This document shows, piece after piece, positions 35,178 through 43,308 of a stretch of 56,028 nucleotides of DNA. Each line of letters opens with the position of its first letter. The stretch's first letter is position 1. The notes below the pieces were generated by a model, which was given only the letters and a program-made list of their open reading frames with translations, was not told the origin of the DNA and made no database searches. Source of the DNA: Sphingobacteriales bacterium TSM_CSM (GTDB lineage Bacteria; Bacteroidota; Bacteroidia; Chitinophagales; UBA2359); assembly GCA_002212725.1 (NCBI GenBank), contig MTCR01000080.1, positions 1 through 56,028 on the forward strand, read 5' to 3'. A program made the translations under genes and the position numbers.

Positions 35178-35242
35178 AACCACTAAACCCCTAAAACGCC
35201 GGTTTGGTTGCAAAAAAATGCAAAATACCTTTGGCAGTTGTT

Positions 35243-36691
35243 TCAGGCATTGGTTTCCAGTTTATGAATAAGTTGCTGTTTAAGCAAAAACAGGTTGTTT
35301 TCAAGTCCGGCAGGGTAGGGTTGGGCGCTGTTTTCAAACTGTTGCAATTGCGCTTTGGTTCGGGCTTGAATTTGTGCCAAAGAAGGCAGTTGATACACCT
35401 GTTTTCCGTTTCTGAAAACCGGCTGCAACAGGTTTTGGCAATGCACATCGGGTGGCATTTGCAGTTTTTGCCCCGCAAATGTATGCATGGTGGCAGGCAT
35501 TTGCAAGTTTCCTTCCAGTTCGCTGTACAACATATCGGCCAGCCATTGGCCTGTATGGGCATCGGAAAACCGGCAAACCTGCAACATGCCCGGGTTAGAG
35601 GTTTTCACCACCTCTTCCGAAAGTTTTAAGCGGTATTGCCATTGCCCGATGTTGTTTTGAATGGCACCCAGTTTATACACACCGCCCAATGCCGGTTGGT
35701 CTTGTGCGGTAACCAGATTGGTACCCACACCCCATAAACCAATGGTGGCGCCGCTTGCTTTTAGTTCGGCAATTTTGTATTCATCAAGGTCGTTGCTGGC
35801 GGTAATTACGGCGTTGGTAAACCCGTTTTGGTCTAAAATTTGCCTTGCCTGCTTGCTAAGCTGCCCTAAATCGCCCGAATCGAGGCGAATTCCGAGCAGG
35901 TCGTGTCCGTTTTGGCGCAGCCAGTTTCCAATTTTTACCGCATTTTTTACACCTTCAATAGTATTGTAGGTATCAACTAAAAAAATGCAGTTGTTGGGCA
36001 TGGCTTTGGCATAAGCTGCAAACGATTCCAACTCGGTATCGAAGCACATTACCCAACTGTGTGCATGAGTTCCTCTTACCGGTATGCCAAACAGTTTTCC
36101 GGCCAACACGTTGGACGTAGCGGCGCAGCCACCGGCAAAAGCGGCCCTGCTTGCACAAAGTCCCCCGTCAATGCCCTGTGCGCGGCGCAGGCCAAATTCC
36201 AGCACGGCGTCGCCTTTTGCAGCCTTGCATACCCGTGCCGCTTTGGTGGCAATAAGCGTTTGAAAGTTAATAATATTAAGCAACGGGGTTTCCAGCAATT
36301 GTGCTTCCAGCAAACCTGCCTGCACTCTTACCAACGGCTCGTGGGCAAATACCACCGTGCCTTCGGGTATGGCATCTATATGGCATTGCGGCGTAAATTC
36401 GGAAAGGTATTTCAAAAAGGCATCATCAAATAGCGGCGCTTTGTTACTGCCGGTAAGAGTAGCCAGGTAGGCAATGTCAGAACCCGTAAATCGCAGGTTG
36501 TTTATATAGTCAATGGCATACTCCAGCCCACAGGCAATGGCATAGTTGCCTTTAAACGGCTGTTTGCGGTAAAACAAATGAAAAACCGCCTGCCTGTTGG
36601 CAATGCCGTTTTTAAAATAGCCGTAAGCCATGGTAAGCTGGTACAAATCGGTAAGCAGGCTAAGCGAGGTTTTATAAATTTCGGATAACAT
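35243..36691 (-). CDS. pncB: Nicotinate phosphoribosyltransferase
   Basis: 482 residues. Makes nicotinate mononucleotide from nicotinate and PRPP (ATP-driven) for NAD salvage. Family blocks: LLTDLYQLTMAYGYFKNG near the N-terminus, LLETPLLNIINFQTLIATKA, VLEFGLRRAQG, IPVRGTHAHSWVM (with the catalytic-loop His) and GIRLDSGDLGQLSKQAR. The ATG at 36691 was chosen over a TTG at 36700, because the -7 element TAATTTTG (36705 to 36698) would lie inside the longer form. It is followed by a strong terminator and is divergent from trhO. Confidence 0.96.
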   Translation of the reverse strand: MLSEIYKTSLSLLTDLYQLTMAYGYFKNGIANRQAVFHLFYRKQPFKGNYAIACGLEYAIDYINNLRFTGSDIAYLATLTGSNKAPLFDDAFLKYLSEFTPQCHIDAIPEGTVVFAHEPLVRVQAGLLEAQLLETPLLNIINFQTLIATKAARVCKAAKGDAVLEFGLRRAQGIDGGLCASRAAFAGGCAATSNVLAGKLFGIPVRGTHAHSWVMCFDTELESFAAYAKAMPNNCIFLVDTYNTIEGVKNAVKIGNWLRQNGHDLLGIRLDSGDLGQLSKQARQILDQNGFTNAVITASNDLDEYKIAELKASGATIGLWGVGTNLVTAQDQPALGGVYKLGAIQNNIGQWQYRLKLSEEVVKTSNPGMLQVCRFSDAHTGQWLADMLYSELEGNLQMPATMHTFAGQKLQMPPDVHCQNLLQPVFRNGKQVYQLPSLAQIQARTKAQLQQFENSAQPYPAGLENNLFLLKQQLIHKLETNA

Positions 36692-36697
36692 GATTTT

Positions 36698-36705
36698 CAA
36701 AATTA
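36698..36705 (-). promoter_or_regulatory. -7 element for pncB, near-leaderless
   Basis: The minus strand reads TAATTTTG, matching TAnnTTTG, and ends 6 nt before the ATG. No TTG at -33. Confidence 0.4.
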
Positions 36706-36821
36706 CACAAGTTAAGAAGATAGTGCTTAGTGTTTATTTTACACTATTAACGCACTTTTACAAAAAATAGTTCGGCGGGCGGGGTATAAACGCAAAAAAT
36801 ATAGCCGTAAAGTAAAGAAAA

Positions 36822-36852
36822 TTGCATGAATCCGATAATTTAAGTAACTTTG
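36822..36852 (+). promoter_or_regulatory. Promoter of trhO
   Basis: TTG (36822-36824), 20-nt spacer, TAACTTTG (36845-36852). Leader of about 80 nt before ATG 36936. Confidence 0.65.
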
Positions 36853-36935
36853 CCCTGATTAAAAAAGCCTTATTTCTGCGTAAAAAAACCAAGGTAAAAC
36901 AAATAAACCGCATTTTCTAACCAAACAAAACAACT

Positions 36936-37961
36936 ATGGCGCTGCTGTATAACAGGGTAAACGGAAAGATACTGAAACAACGCATGGCGCAAGATTCCAC
37001 ACCACGCACCACCCTGTCTTTTTACCAATACTGGCATATTGCCCAACCCGAAAAATTCAGAGACGATTTATACCGGATTTTCAGCCACTTACATGTTTTA
37101 GGCCGCATATACGTGGCCACCGAAGGCATAAATGCCCAGATAAGTGTGCCTGCGGAACAACTGCCCGATTTTGTTGCCGCCCTTTACAGCATAGATTTTT
37201 TAAACGGTGTAAGGCTCAATTATGCCGTTGAAGACAACGGAAAATCTTTTTTCAAACTTGCCATAAAGGTACGACATAAAATTGTAGCCGACGGGCTGAA
37301 CGATGCTACTTTTGATGTAACCAACAAAGGCATACATTTGAGTGCAGCCGAATTTAACCGCCTTGCCGATAACCCCGATACCATAATTGTAGATATGCGC
37401 AACCACTACGAGAGCGAAGTGGGGCATTTTGAAAATGCCATTTGCCCCGATGTGGATACATTCAGGCAGGCCCTGCCGGCGGTAGAAAACATGCTGCGCG
37501 GAAACGAAAATAAGCATATTGTAATGTATTGTACCGGCGGCATACGCTGCGAAAAAGCAAGCGCTTATTTTAAACATAAAGGCTTTACAAACGTTTACCA
37601 ACTCAATGGCGGCATTATTGAGTATGCAAGACAGGTAAAAGAACAGGGTTTGCCCAATAAGTTCAGAGGCAAAAACTTTGTTTTTGATGCACGCATGGGC
37701 GAGCATATCTCTGCCGATATTATCAGTAACTGCCATCAATGCGGACAACCGGCCGATACCCATGTAAACTGCGCCAACGATGGTTGCCACCTGCTGTTTA
37801 TTCAGTGCAGCAGTTGTGCACAACAATACGAAGGCTGTTGTTCTGAAGAATGCAGGCAAACCATTCATTTGCCGCCCGATGTGCAAAAACAACAAAGAAA
37901 GGGTTGGTACAAAGGCTTGCAAATATTCAGAAAAGGAAGAAAAAAAGCAGAAACCGTTTAA
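36936..37961 (+). CDS. trhO: tRNA uridine(34) hydroxylase, rhodanese-domain family
   Basis: 341 residues. TrhO (YceA) uses oxygen to form 5-hydroxyuridine at the tRNA wobble position. Layout: an N-terminal acylphosphatase-like domain ([18 protein letters not shown], then [15 protein letters not shown]), a rhodanese domain with the catalytic loop [10 protein letters not shown] (Cys199), and a C-terminal Cys-rich tail ([14 protein letters not shown], then [17 protein letters not shown]) that likely binds metal. Slightly longer than short family members because of the Lys/Arg-rich end. Single gene with its own promoter. Confidence 0.95.
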   Translation: MALLYNRVNGKILKQRMAQDSTPRTTLSFYQYWHIAQPEKFRDDLYRIFSHLHVLGRIYVATEGINAQISVPAEQLPDFVAALYSIDFLNGVRLNYAVEDNGKSFFKLAIKVRHKIVADGLNDATFDVTNKGIHLSAAEFNRLADNPDTIIVDMRNHYESEVGHFENAICPDVDTFRQALPAVENMLRGNENKHIVMYCTGGIRCEKASAYFKHKGFTNVYQLNGGIIEYARQVKEQGLPNKFRGKNFVFDARMGEHISADIISNCHQCGQPADTHVNCANDGCHLLFIQCSSCAQQYEGCCSEECRQTIHLPPDVQKQQRKGWYKGLQIFRKGRKKAETV

Positions 37962-38149
37962 AAGCCGGAAACCAAACTTTGTTGCAGGTATTAAATTGTC
38001 AGGTTTGTGTCGAATTGTAAAACAAATAACCCCAAAACAGAAAAGTTTCCCGCTCAGGTTTGGTAATGGCCGAGTAAATGCCTACTTTTAGCCCGTTTTA
38101 AAAAACTTTTTATAATTAATTATATCTTATTTAATAAAATCATTTTAAC

Positions 38150-41100
38150 ATGAAAAGAACACTACTTTTGGCGCTGATGTTGTTGCTCTCCCTGGGCATC
38201 AACACCGCAGCGCAGGCACAATGTACCAACTATGCCGGCGGTCCTTACAACGACCAGGAAATTGATGTGGCCGGCTGTGACGGAACTTCTATCAGCGCTC
38301 CCTACAATGCATGGTTGAATGAAGTGTATTTCACCGATGTTCTTGCCGGTGGTAATTACACCTTCGACATCTGCACCGGCTATGATCCTGCTGCGTGGGG
38401 CGGCGAGGCCACCATTACTGCCATTTTAAACGGTACGCCCAGCGGCGCTCCTCCGGGCACCATTGACGGTGGTACTGTTCTTGGCACTGTTACCGGTTGC
38501 TCCATTACCTTCGATGCAACCGCAGACGGAACCGTGTTTTTTGTAATAAGCACCGAATCAGATTGTGGCGGCGCTCTTTTAGAGGTTGACAACGGTTTGC
38601 CGACCATAACCACCAACTCGGGCGTACCTTGCGGTGGCTGCGGAAACGGCACCTGCGATGTGGGTGAATCTTATAGCAACTGCCCCGGCGATTGCCCCTG
38701 CAACACCACCACCGTTTTTGCCACCTTCAGCCCCACCGGACAACCTGCCGTATCGCCCGTTCCGACTGCTTTTTGTGAAAGCTTCTTCACCGGCGACCCC
38801 GCTGCCGCTCCTGTTGCCTATGTGGGCGTTGCCGTTTTCCCCGGTGATGGCGCTTTGTATGATTTTACCACCGAAGACGGCTTTCCTTTCTACGGTATTG
38901 ACGATACCGGCTTTTTTACCAACAGCCAGTTTCAACCCGGCTTCATCGGGTTTATGCAAATTACCGATGACCTTATAGCCGCCGCAGGTGCAACCACTAC
39001 CATCAACTTTTCCGATGGTGCTGGCTGTTCCGGTTCACTCACCATTGACTGGGCTGCCGATTTCCCCGGACTGGTAGTTGCAGACCTCTGCGATGAACCC
39101 GCTGTTTCTACGCCCGGCGCCGACCTTTGTGATGATGCATTTTCTTTAGATGTTTCTGATGGCGCCGTAAACGGACCTTATTCCAACATAGCCGCCTCCG
39201 GCGAAGATCCCGCTTTCTTAGTTCCTCCTGCCTGTTTTGGCGATGTTGTTGACCCCGTTACCGGCGAAAATTACTTCGACAATTCGGTATGGTTTACCTT
39301 TACCGGAACCGGCGAAACCCTTGTTATCAGCACCAGCGTGGCCGGCGCTCCCAGCCCCATGCCCAATGCCGATACCCAATTGGGTGTTTATATTGGTGCT
39401 TGCGATGACTTAACCGAAGTTGCCTGCAATGATGATATTAGCCCCGATAATTACCTCTCATCGGTAACCCTTGTTACCGAACCCGGCGCTACCTACTATG
39501 TGGTTATTGACGGTTATTTCTACAGCGACGGCGCAGGCGGCGGCACTCCCGATGCAGGCGACTTTTTCGTAAATGTAGCCGTACAGGCAACCACCGACTG
39601 TCTGGCAGATTATGGAACAGTAACTGCTCCCGCCGAAACCACCGTTTGTCAGGATGGCACTATTGGTGCATTTACACTCGATGGCGATAATACCGGCGCC
39701 GATTACCTCAGCCTCTTTGTAGTGACCACCGGACCCGAACTTTCCATTTTGGGTTATGCCGAAGCCGGCCTTGATATTGACCTTACCGGTTTACCTGCAG
39801 GACAATACACTTTCCACGCCTTTAACTTCCTGCTGGCCGATGCCGACGCAATTGATGCCGCTGTTTCAGCCGGCGCTACCGGCTTTGATGTAGCCGCTTT
39901 AATTGCCGATGGCACCATTTGCGCAGATTTAGATGCTGCCGGTATAGTGGTAACCATTTTGCCCTCTACCGACCCCGCCTGCAGCACCTTTGTTTGTGAA
40001 GCAGATTACGGCACACCTATTCCGCCCGCCGAACTGGTTGCCTGCGAAAACAGCATTCTGGGTGCTTTCAACCTCGAAGGCAATAATACTTCTCTTGACT
40101 ACGTATCCATTTTTGTAGTTACTACCGGACCCGAACTCACCATTCTTGGCTTTGCAGACCTGGCAACCGAATTAGACCTTACCGGCCTTCCGGCAGGCAA
40201 TTACACTTTCCACGCCTTTAACTTCCTGGCTTCTGATTTTGATGCCATAGATGCCGCAGTGGCTGCCGGCGCTACCGGCTTTGATGTAGCCGCTTTAATT
40301 GCCGATGGCACCATTTGCGCAGATTTAGATGCTACCGGTATAGCGGTAACCATTTTACCCGCTACCGACCCCGCCTGCGCCGGCTTCCCCGATTTAGCTG
40401 TTTCTGCCCCGGCTACTACCGTTGGCGATAACCAATATGTAGTGGTATTTACCATTGACAGCGGCACCGGCGATTATACGGTGACTCCCGAAGGCAACCT
40501 CGATGGCAGCACTTTTGTAAGTAACCCCATTGACTGCGGCACCAATGCAGAATTTACCGTTTTTGATAACCTTAGCGGTCAATCGGCTGTGGTTGCTGTT
40601 GAAGCTCCTTGTTCGGGTTTTGTTTGCGAAGCCAACTATGGCATGGTTATGGCCGGCGCAACTACTTTGTGTGAAGGTAATTTCAGCGACCCCGTAACCG
40701 TAATGGACAACAATACCAACGGCTATACCACCTTGCTGGTAATTACCCAAGGCGCCGAATTAACCATTCTCGGAACTTCCGATTTAGGCAGCATTGACTT
40801 TACCGGCTTTGCCCCCGGCGATTACACCGTTCATGCGCTCAATATCCTGAATGATGACATTCCCGCCCTGCTCGATGCCTTAAACAACGGCATCGTTACC
40901 ACAGGCTTTGATGCCGCAGCCCTTATTGCCGATGGCACAATTTGTGCAGATTTAGATGTTGCCGGCGTAGTGTTTACCATTTCGCCCGCCAACTCCGAAT
41001 TTTGCAACCCGCAGGTTCCGCCTGCCGCCGCCAATGCCGATTACAGCATTATTGTTGGTACAACCAGCTTTGATGTAAACCTCTGGAGTTTGGTAAGTGA

Positions 41101-42151
41101 CGCCAACGGCGACTTGCTTACCCTTGAAGCGGGCAGCCCCGACCAGGGTGGCTCTGTTTCTTTCGACCCCATTAACGGCATTCTTACCTTTGTACCCGAT
41201 GCCGGTTTTATTGGTACCGCCACTATTCCCTACACTGTTACCGATGGTTTTAGCAACCCCGTAGGCGCTACTATTACCATAACCGTTGAACTCTCGTGCG
41301 AAACCCTCGAACCCATCGGCTTTGATGTGATTGAGTTGATTACCAACCCCGTTACCGGCGACCTTACTTCTTACCTCCTTATTACCGGTGGTTTACCCGG
41401 TTTCGACGGTACTTCTACCTATGTATTGAATGCTTATAACGACGAAGGCGCTGTGCTTTTCTCTATCAACGACATTCCCTCGGGTGTTATTTATGAGTTA
41501 GGTCCTGTTGCAACCGCCGGCGATGATACACTGGATATTACCATTACCGATGGCTTAGGCTGCACCAAAGATTTTGTAGTAGCTGTACTGAGCGGCGGTT
41601 TGGATGTTCAACTCATCAGCTTTACCGGTACTGTACAAGACAGAGGCAATATGCTTAACTGGGCTACCGCTTCGGAAGTAAACAACGACTTCTACACCCT
41701 CTACCGCTCTGTTGATGGCGCAAGCTACCAGAAAATTGCTCAGGTTGATGGTAAAGGTACCACCTCATTGGCCGGCAACTACCAGTTCCTCGATGAGAAC
41801 GCGCCCAATGGAATGGCTTACTACCAACTTGCCCAAACCGATTTTGACGGCACCAGCACCACGCTGGGCACAGTAGTACTGCGCCGCAACATTACCGCTT
41901 TATCGGTTGTGCAGGTAGCTCCTGTTCCGGCAACCAGCGCCGTTAATGTTATTTTTGCTGCTGCCGGTGCTGAACGTGTGCAAATATCGCTGTTTGATGT
42001 AGCCGGTAAACTGGTAAATACCCGTACAGTAGATGCTGTTTCAGGCAACAACACTGTACAGGTAGCCGTTGACCAACTGCCCGCCGGTGTTTATGTACTT
42101 AGCTTAAACAACGGTTTGCAGGTAGCCACCGCTAAAATTGTGAAAGAATAA
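38150..42151 (+). CDS. Large secreted repeat protein with type IX secretion C-terminal signal
   Basis: 1333 residues. Signal peptide to about 24 (NTAAQAQ). A Cys-rich N-terminal region contains GNGTCDVGESYSNCPGDC, an EGF/laminin-like Cys motif. Pre-peptidase-like beta domain around 325-480. Three roughly 130-residue repeats (about 483-613, 618-747, 826-955), each with TTGPELSILG-type, LPAGxYTFHAFN and ALIADGTICADLD blocks. A cadherin/Big-like domain follows (about 956-1046). The last 80 residues form a type A sorting domain (LFDVAGKLV, LPAGVYVLSL, KIVKE) for export through the type IX system and cell-surface attachment. Very low Lys content and abundant Asp, Thr and Gly suggest an adhesin or Ca-stabilised surface layer. 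Function unknown. Confidence 0.9.
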   Translation: MKRTLLLALMLLLSLGINTAAQAQCTNYAGGPYNDQEIDVAGCDGTSISAPYNAWLNEVYFTDVLAGGNYTFDICTGYDPAAWGGEATITAILNGTPSGAPPGTIDGGTVLGTVTGCSITFDATADGTVFFVISTESDCGGALLEVDNGLPTITTNSGVPCGGCGNGTCDVGESYSNCPGDCPCNTTTVFATFSPTGQPAVSPVPTAFCESFFTGDPAAAPVAYVGVAVFPGDGALYDFTTEDGFPFYGIDDTGFFTNSQFQPGFIGFMQITDDLIAAAGATTTINFSDGAGCSGSLTIDWAADFPGLVVADLCDEPAVSTPGADLCDDAFSLDVSDGAVNGPYSNIAASGEDPAFLVPPACFGDVVDPVTGENYFDNSVWFTFTGTGETLVISTSVAGAPSPMPNADTQLGVYIGACDDLTEVACNDDISPDNYLSSVTLVTEPGATYYVVIDGYFYSDGAGGGTPDAGDFFVNVAVQATTDCLADYGTVTAPAETTVCQDGTIGAFTLDGDNTGADYLSLFVVTTGPELSILGYAEAGLDIDLTGLPAGQYTFHAFNFLLADADAIDAAVSAGATGFDVAALIADGTICADLDAAGIVVTILPSTDPACSTFVCEADYGTPIPPAELVACENSILGAFNLEGNNTSLDYVSIFVVTTGPELTILGFADLATELDLTGLPAGNYTFHAFNFLASDFDAIDAAVAAGATGFDVAALIADGTICADLDATGIAVTILPATDPACAGFPDLAVSAPATTVGDNQYVVVFTIDSGTGDYTVTPEGNLDGSTFVSNPIDCGTNAEFTVFDNLSGQSAVVAVEAPCSGFVCEANYGMVMAGATTLCEGNFSDPVTVMDNNTNGYTTLLVITQGAELTILGTSDLGSIDFTGFAPGDYTVHALNILNDDIPALLDALNNGIVTTGFDAAALIADGTICADLDVAGVVFTISPANSEFCNPQVPPAAANADYSIIVGTTSFDVNLWSLVSDANGDLLTLEAGSPDQGGSVSFDPINGILTFVPDAGFIGTATIPYTVTDGFSNPVGATITITVELSCETLEPIGFDVIELITNPVTGDLTSYLLITGGLPGFDGTSTYVLNAYNDEGAVLFSINDIPSGVIYELGPVATAGDDTLDITITDGLGCTKDFVVAVLSGGLDVQLISFTGTVQDRGNMLNWATASEVNNDFYTLYRSVDGASYQKIAQVDGKGTTSLAGNYQFLDENAPNGMAYYQLAQTDFDGTSTTLGTVVLRRNITALSVVQVAPVPATSAVNVIFAAAGAERVQISLFDVAGKLVNTRTVDAVSGNNTVQVAVDQLPAGVYVLSLNNGLQVATAKIVKE
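39869..40333 (+). repeat. 69-bp identical direct repeat inside the surface protein gene
   Basis: Positions 39869-39937 and 40265-40333 are identical over 69 bp, 396 bp (132 codons) apart, and encode AGATGFDVAALIADGTICAD plus the next three residues. A 27-bp identical block (encoding YTFHAFNFL) also recurs. A third, more diverged copy is near 40905-40970. This indicates recent duplication or gene conversion between repeats 1 and 2. Confidence 0.9.
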
Positions 42152-42186
42152 GTTTTTAGCGGCTGCTTTGGTTGCATTTAACCAAC

Positions 42187-42228
42187 AAAACTCCCCCGTG
42201 TGCCTTGCATCGGGGGAGTTTTCTTTTT
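42187..42228 (+). terminator. Strong rho-independent terminator
   Basis: AAAACTCCCCCG (42187-42198) and CGGGGGAGTTTT (42211-42222) form a perfect 12-bp stem with a 12-nt loop, followed by CTTTTT. It ends the transcript of the large surface protein. Confidence 0.9.
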
Positions 42229-42267
42229 AGAGAGCAATTTTCATATACACTCTTCGGGGTAAAAACT

Positions 42268-42275
42268 TATATTTG
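42268..42275 (+). promoter_or_regulatory. -7 element for the sugar kinase gene
   Basis: TATATTTG, 78 nt before ATG 42353. No TTG at -33; the element lies just after the upstream terminator. Confidence 0.45.
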
Positions 42276-42352
42276 CAAAACGGCAGCAACTTTGCAATAT
42301 TACAACCTGAAAACTTTTACAAATTCAAATATAATAACTAAAAAAAAGACAC

Positions 42353-43213
42353 ATGATAATAATTGCCGATAGTGGTGCCACCAAAACCAACTGGATTTTA
42401 GCCGATACCCAAACCCAAAGCATTTTGGGGGAGTACGAAACTATGGGTTTCAGCCCCCTGTTTTGCACCGAAGAGCAGGTTTTGACTGCGCTGAATGCCA
42501 ATACTGCTATGCAAAGCTATGCTGCCGGCATAGAAAAGGTGTATTTTTTTGGGGCAGGCTGCTCAAGCGAAGAGCGATGCACAAAAATGCGCAACATTTT
42601 TGCAAAGTTTTTTACCCGTGCCCAAATATTAGTTGAACACGATATGCTGGGTGCGGCCATTGCCCTTTGCCACAACCAAGCCGGTATAGCCTGTATTTTG
42701 GGCACCGGTTCCAATTCGGTATATTACGACGGTAAAAATCTGTTTGAAGAAACACCGGCACTCGATTTTATTTTGGGCGATGAAGGCAGCGGTACACATA
42801 TTGGCAAAATGCTTATACGGCTTTACCTCTACAAACGCTTGCCGCCCGAATTGCATACCGATTTTAGCGCCTCTTACGAGGTAACCAAAGAAATTGTACT
42901 GGCAAAAGTATATAAAGAACTCAACCCCAAACGCTACCTGGCTTCTTTTGCCCAGTTTGCCGGCAAGCATAAAGAACACTTTTTTATACAGCAACTGGTA
43001 CATAATTGCTTTACCGAATTTTTGGAGTACCATGTTAGCATTTACCCGCAAAGTACACAGGTTCCGGTGCATTTTGCCGGTTCGGTGGCACACTTTTTTG
43101 CCGATGTTTTAACACGGGCAGTTACCGATAAAGGTTTGAAAATGGGCCGCATTATTCAGAAACCCATTTATGAACTGCTGAACTACTACCTCAAAAGCAC
43201 ATCGGTTGTTTAA
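42353..43213 (+). CDS. BadF/BadG-type ATPase, N-acetylglucosamine kinase-like
   Basis: 286-residue ASKHA-fold kinase. Phosphate-1 motif IADSGATKTNW at 4-14, a middle GIACILGTGSNSV block, and adenosine-side LGDEGSGTHIGK. In Bacteroidota these BadF/BcrA-like proteins are usually annotated as N-acetylglucosamine or glucosamine kinases, which phosphorylate recycled amino sugars in the cytoplasm; the substrate here is inferred. The GH31 glucosidase gene starts 96 bp after its stop in the same direction, with no terminator between, so the two may be co-transcribed. Confidence 0.88.
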   Translation: MIIIADSGATKTNWILADTQTQSILGEYETMGFSPLFCTEEQVLTALNANTAMQSYAAGIEKVYFFGAGCSSEERCTKMRNIFAKFFTRAQILVEHDMLGAAIALCHNQAGIACILGTGSNSVYYDGKNLFEETPALDFILGDEGSGTHIGKMLIRLYLYKRLPPELHTDFSASYEVTKEIVLAKVYKELNPKRYLASFAQFAGKHKEHFFIQQLVHNCFTEFLEYHVSIYPQSTQVPVHFAGSVAHFFADVLTRAVTDKGLKMGRIIQKPIYELLNYYLKSTSVV

Positions 43214-43308
43214 TGATTTATTGTTTCTGTTTCCCTTTTATTGTATGCTGCAAATTCGGTACTTTAGCAGTCAACAGCAATTTCCGGCAAGAAAATTATA
43301 AAAAAACT

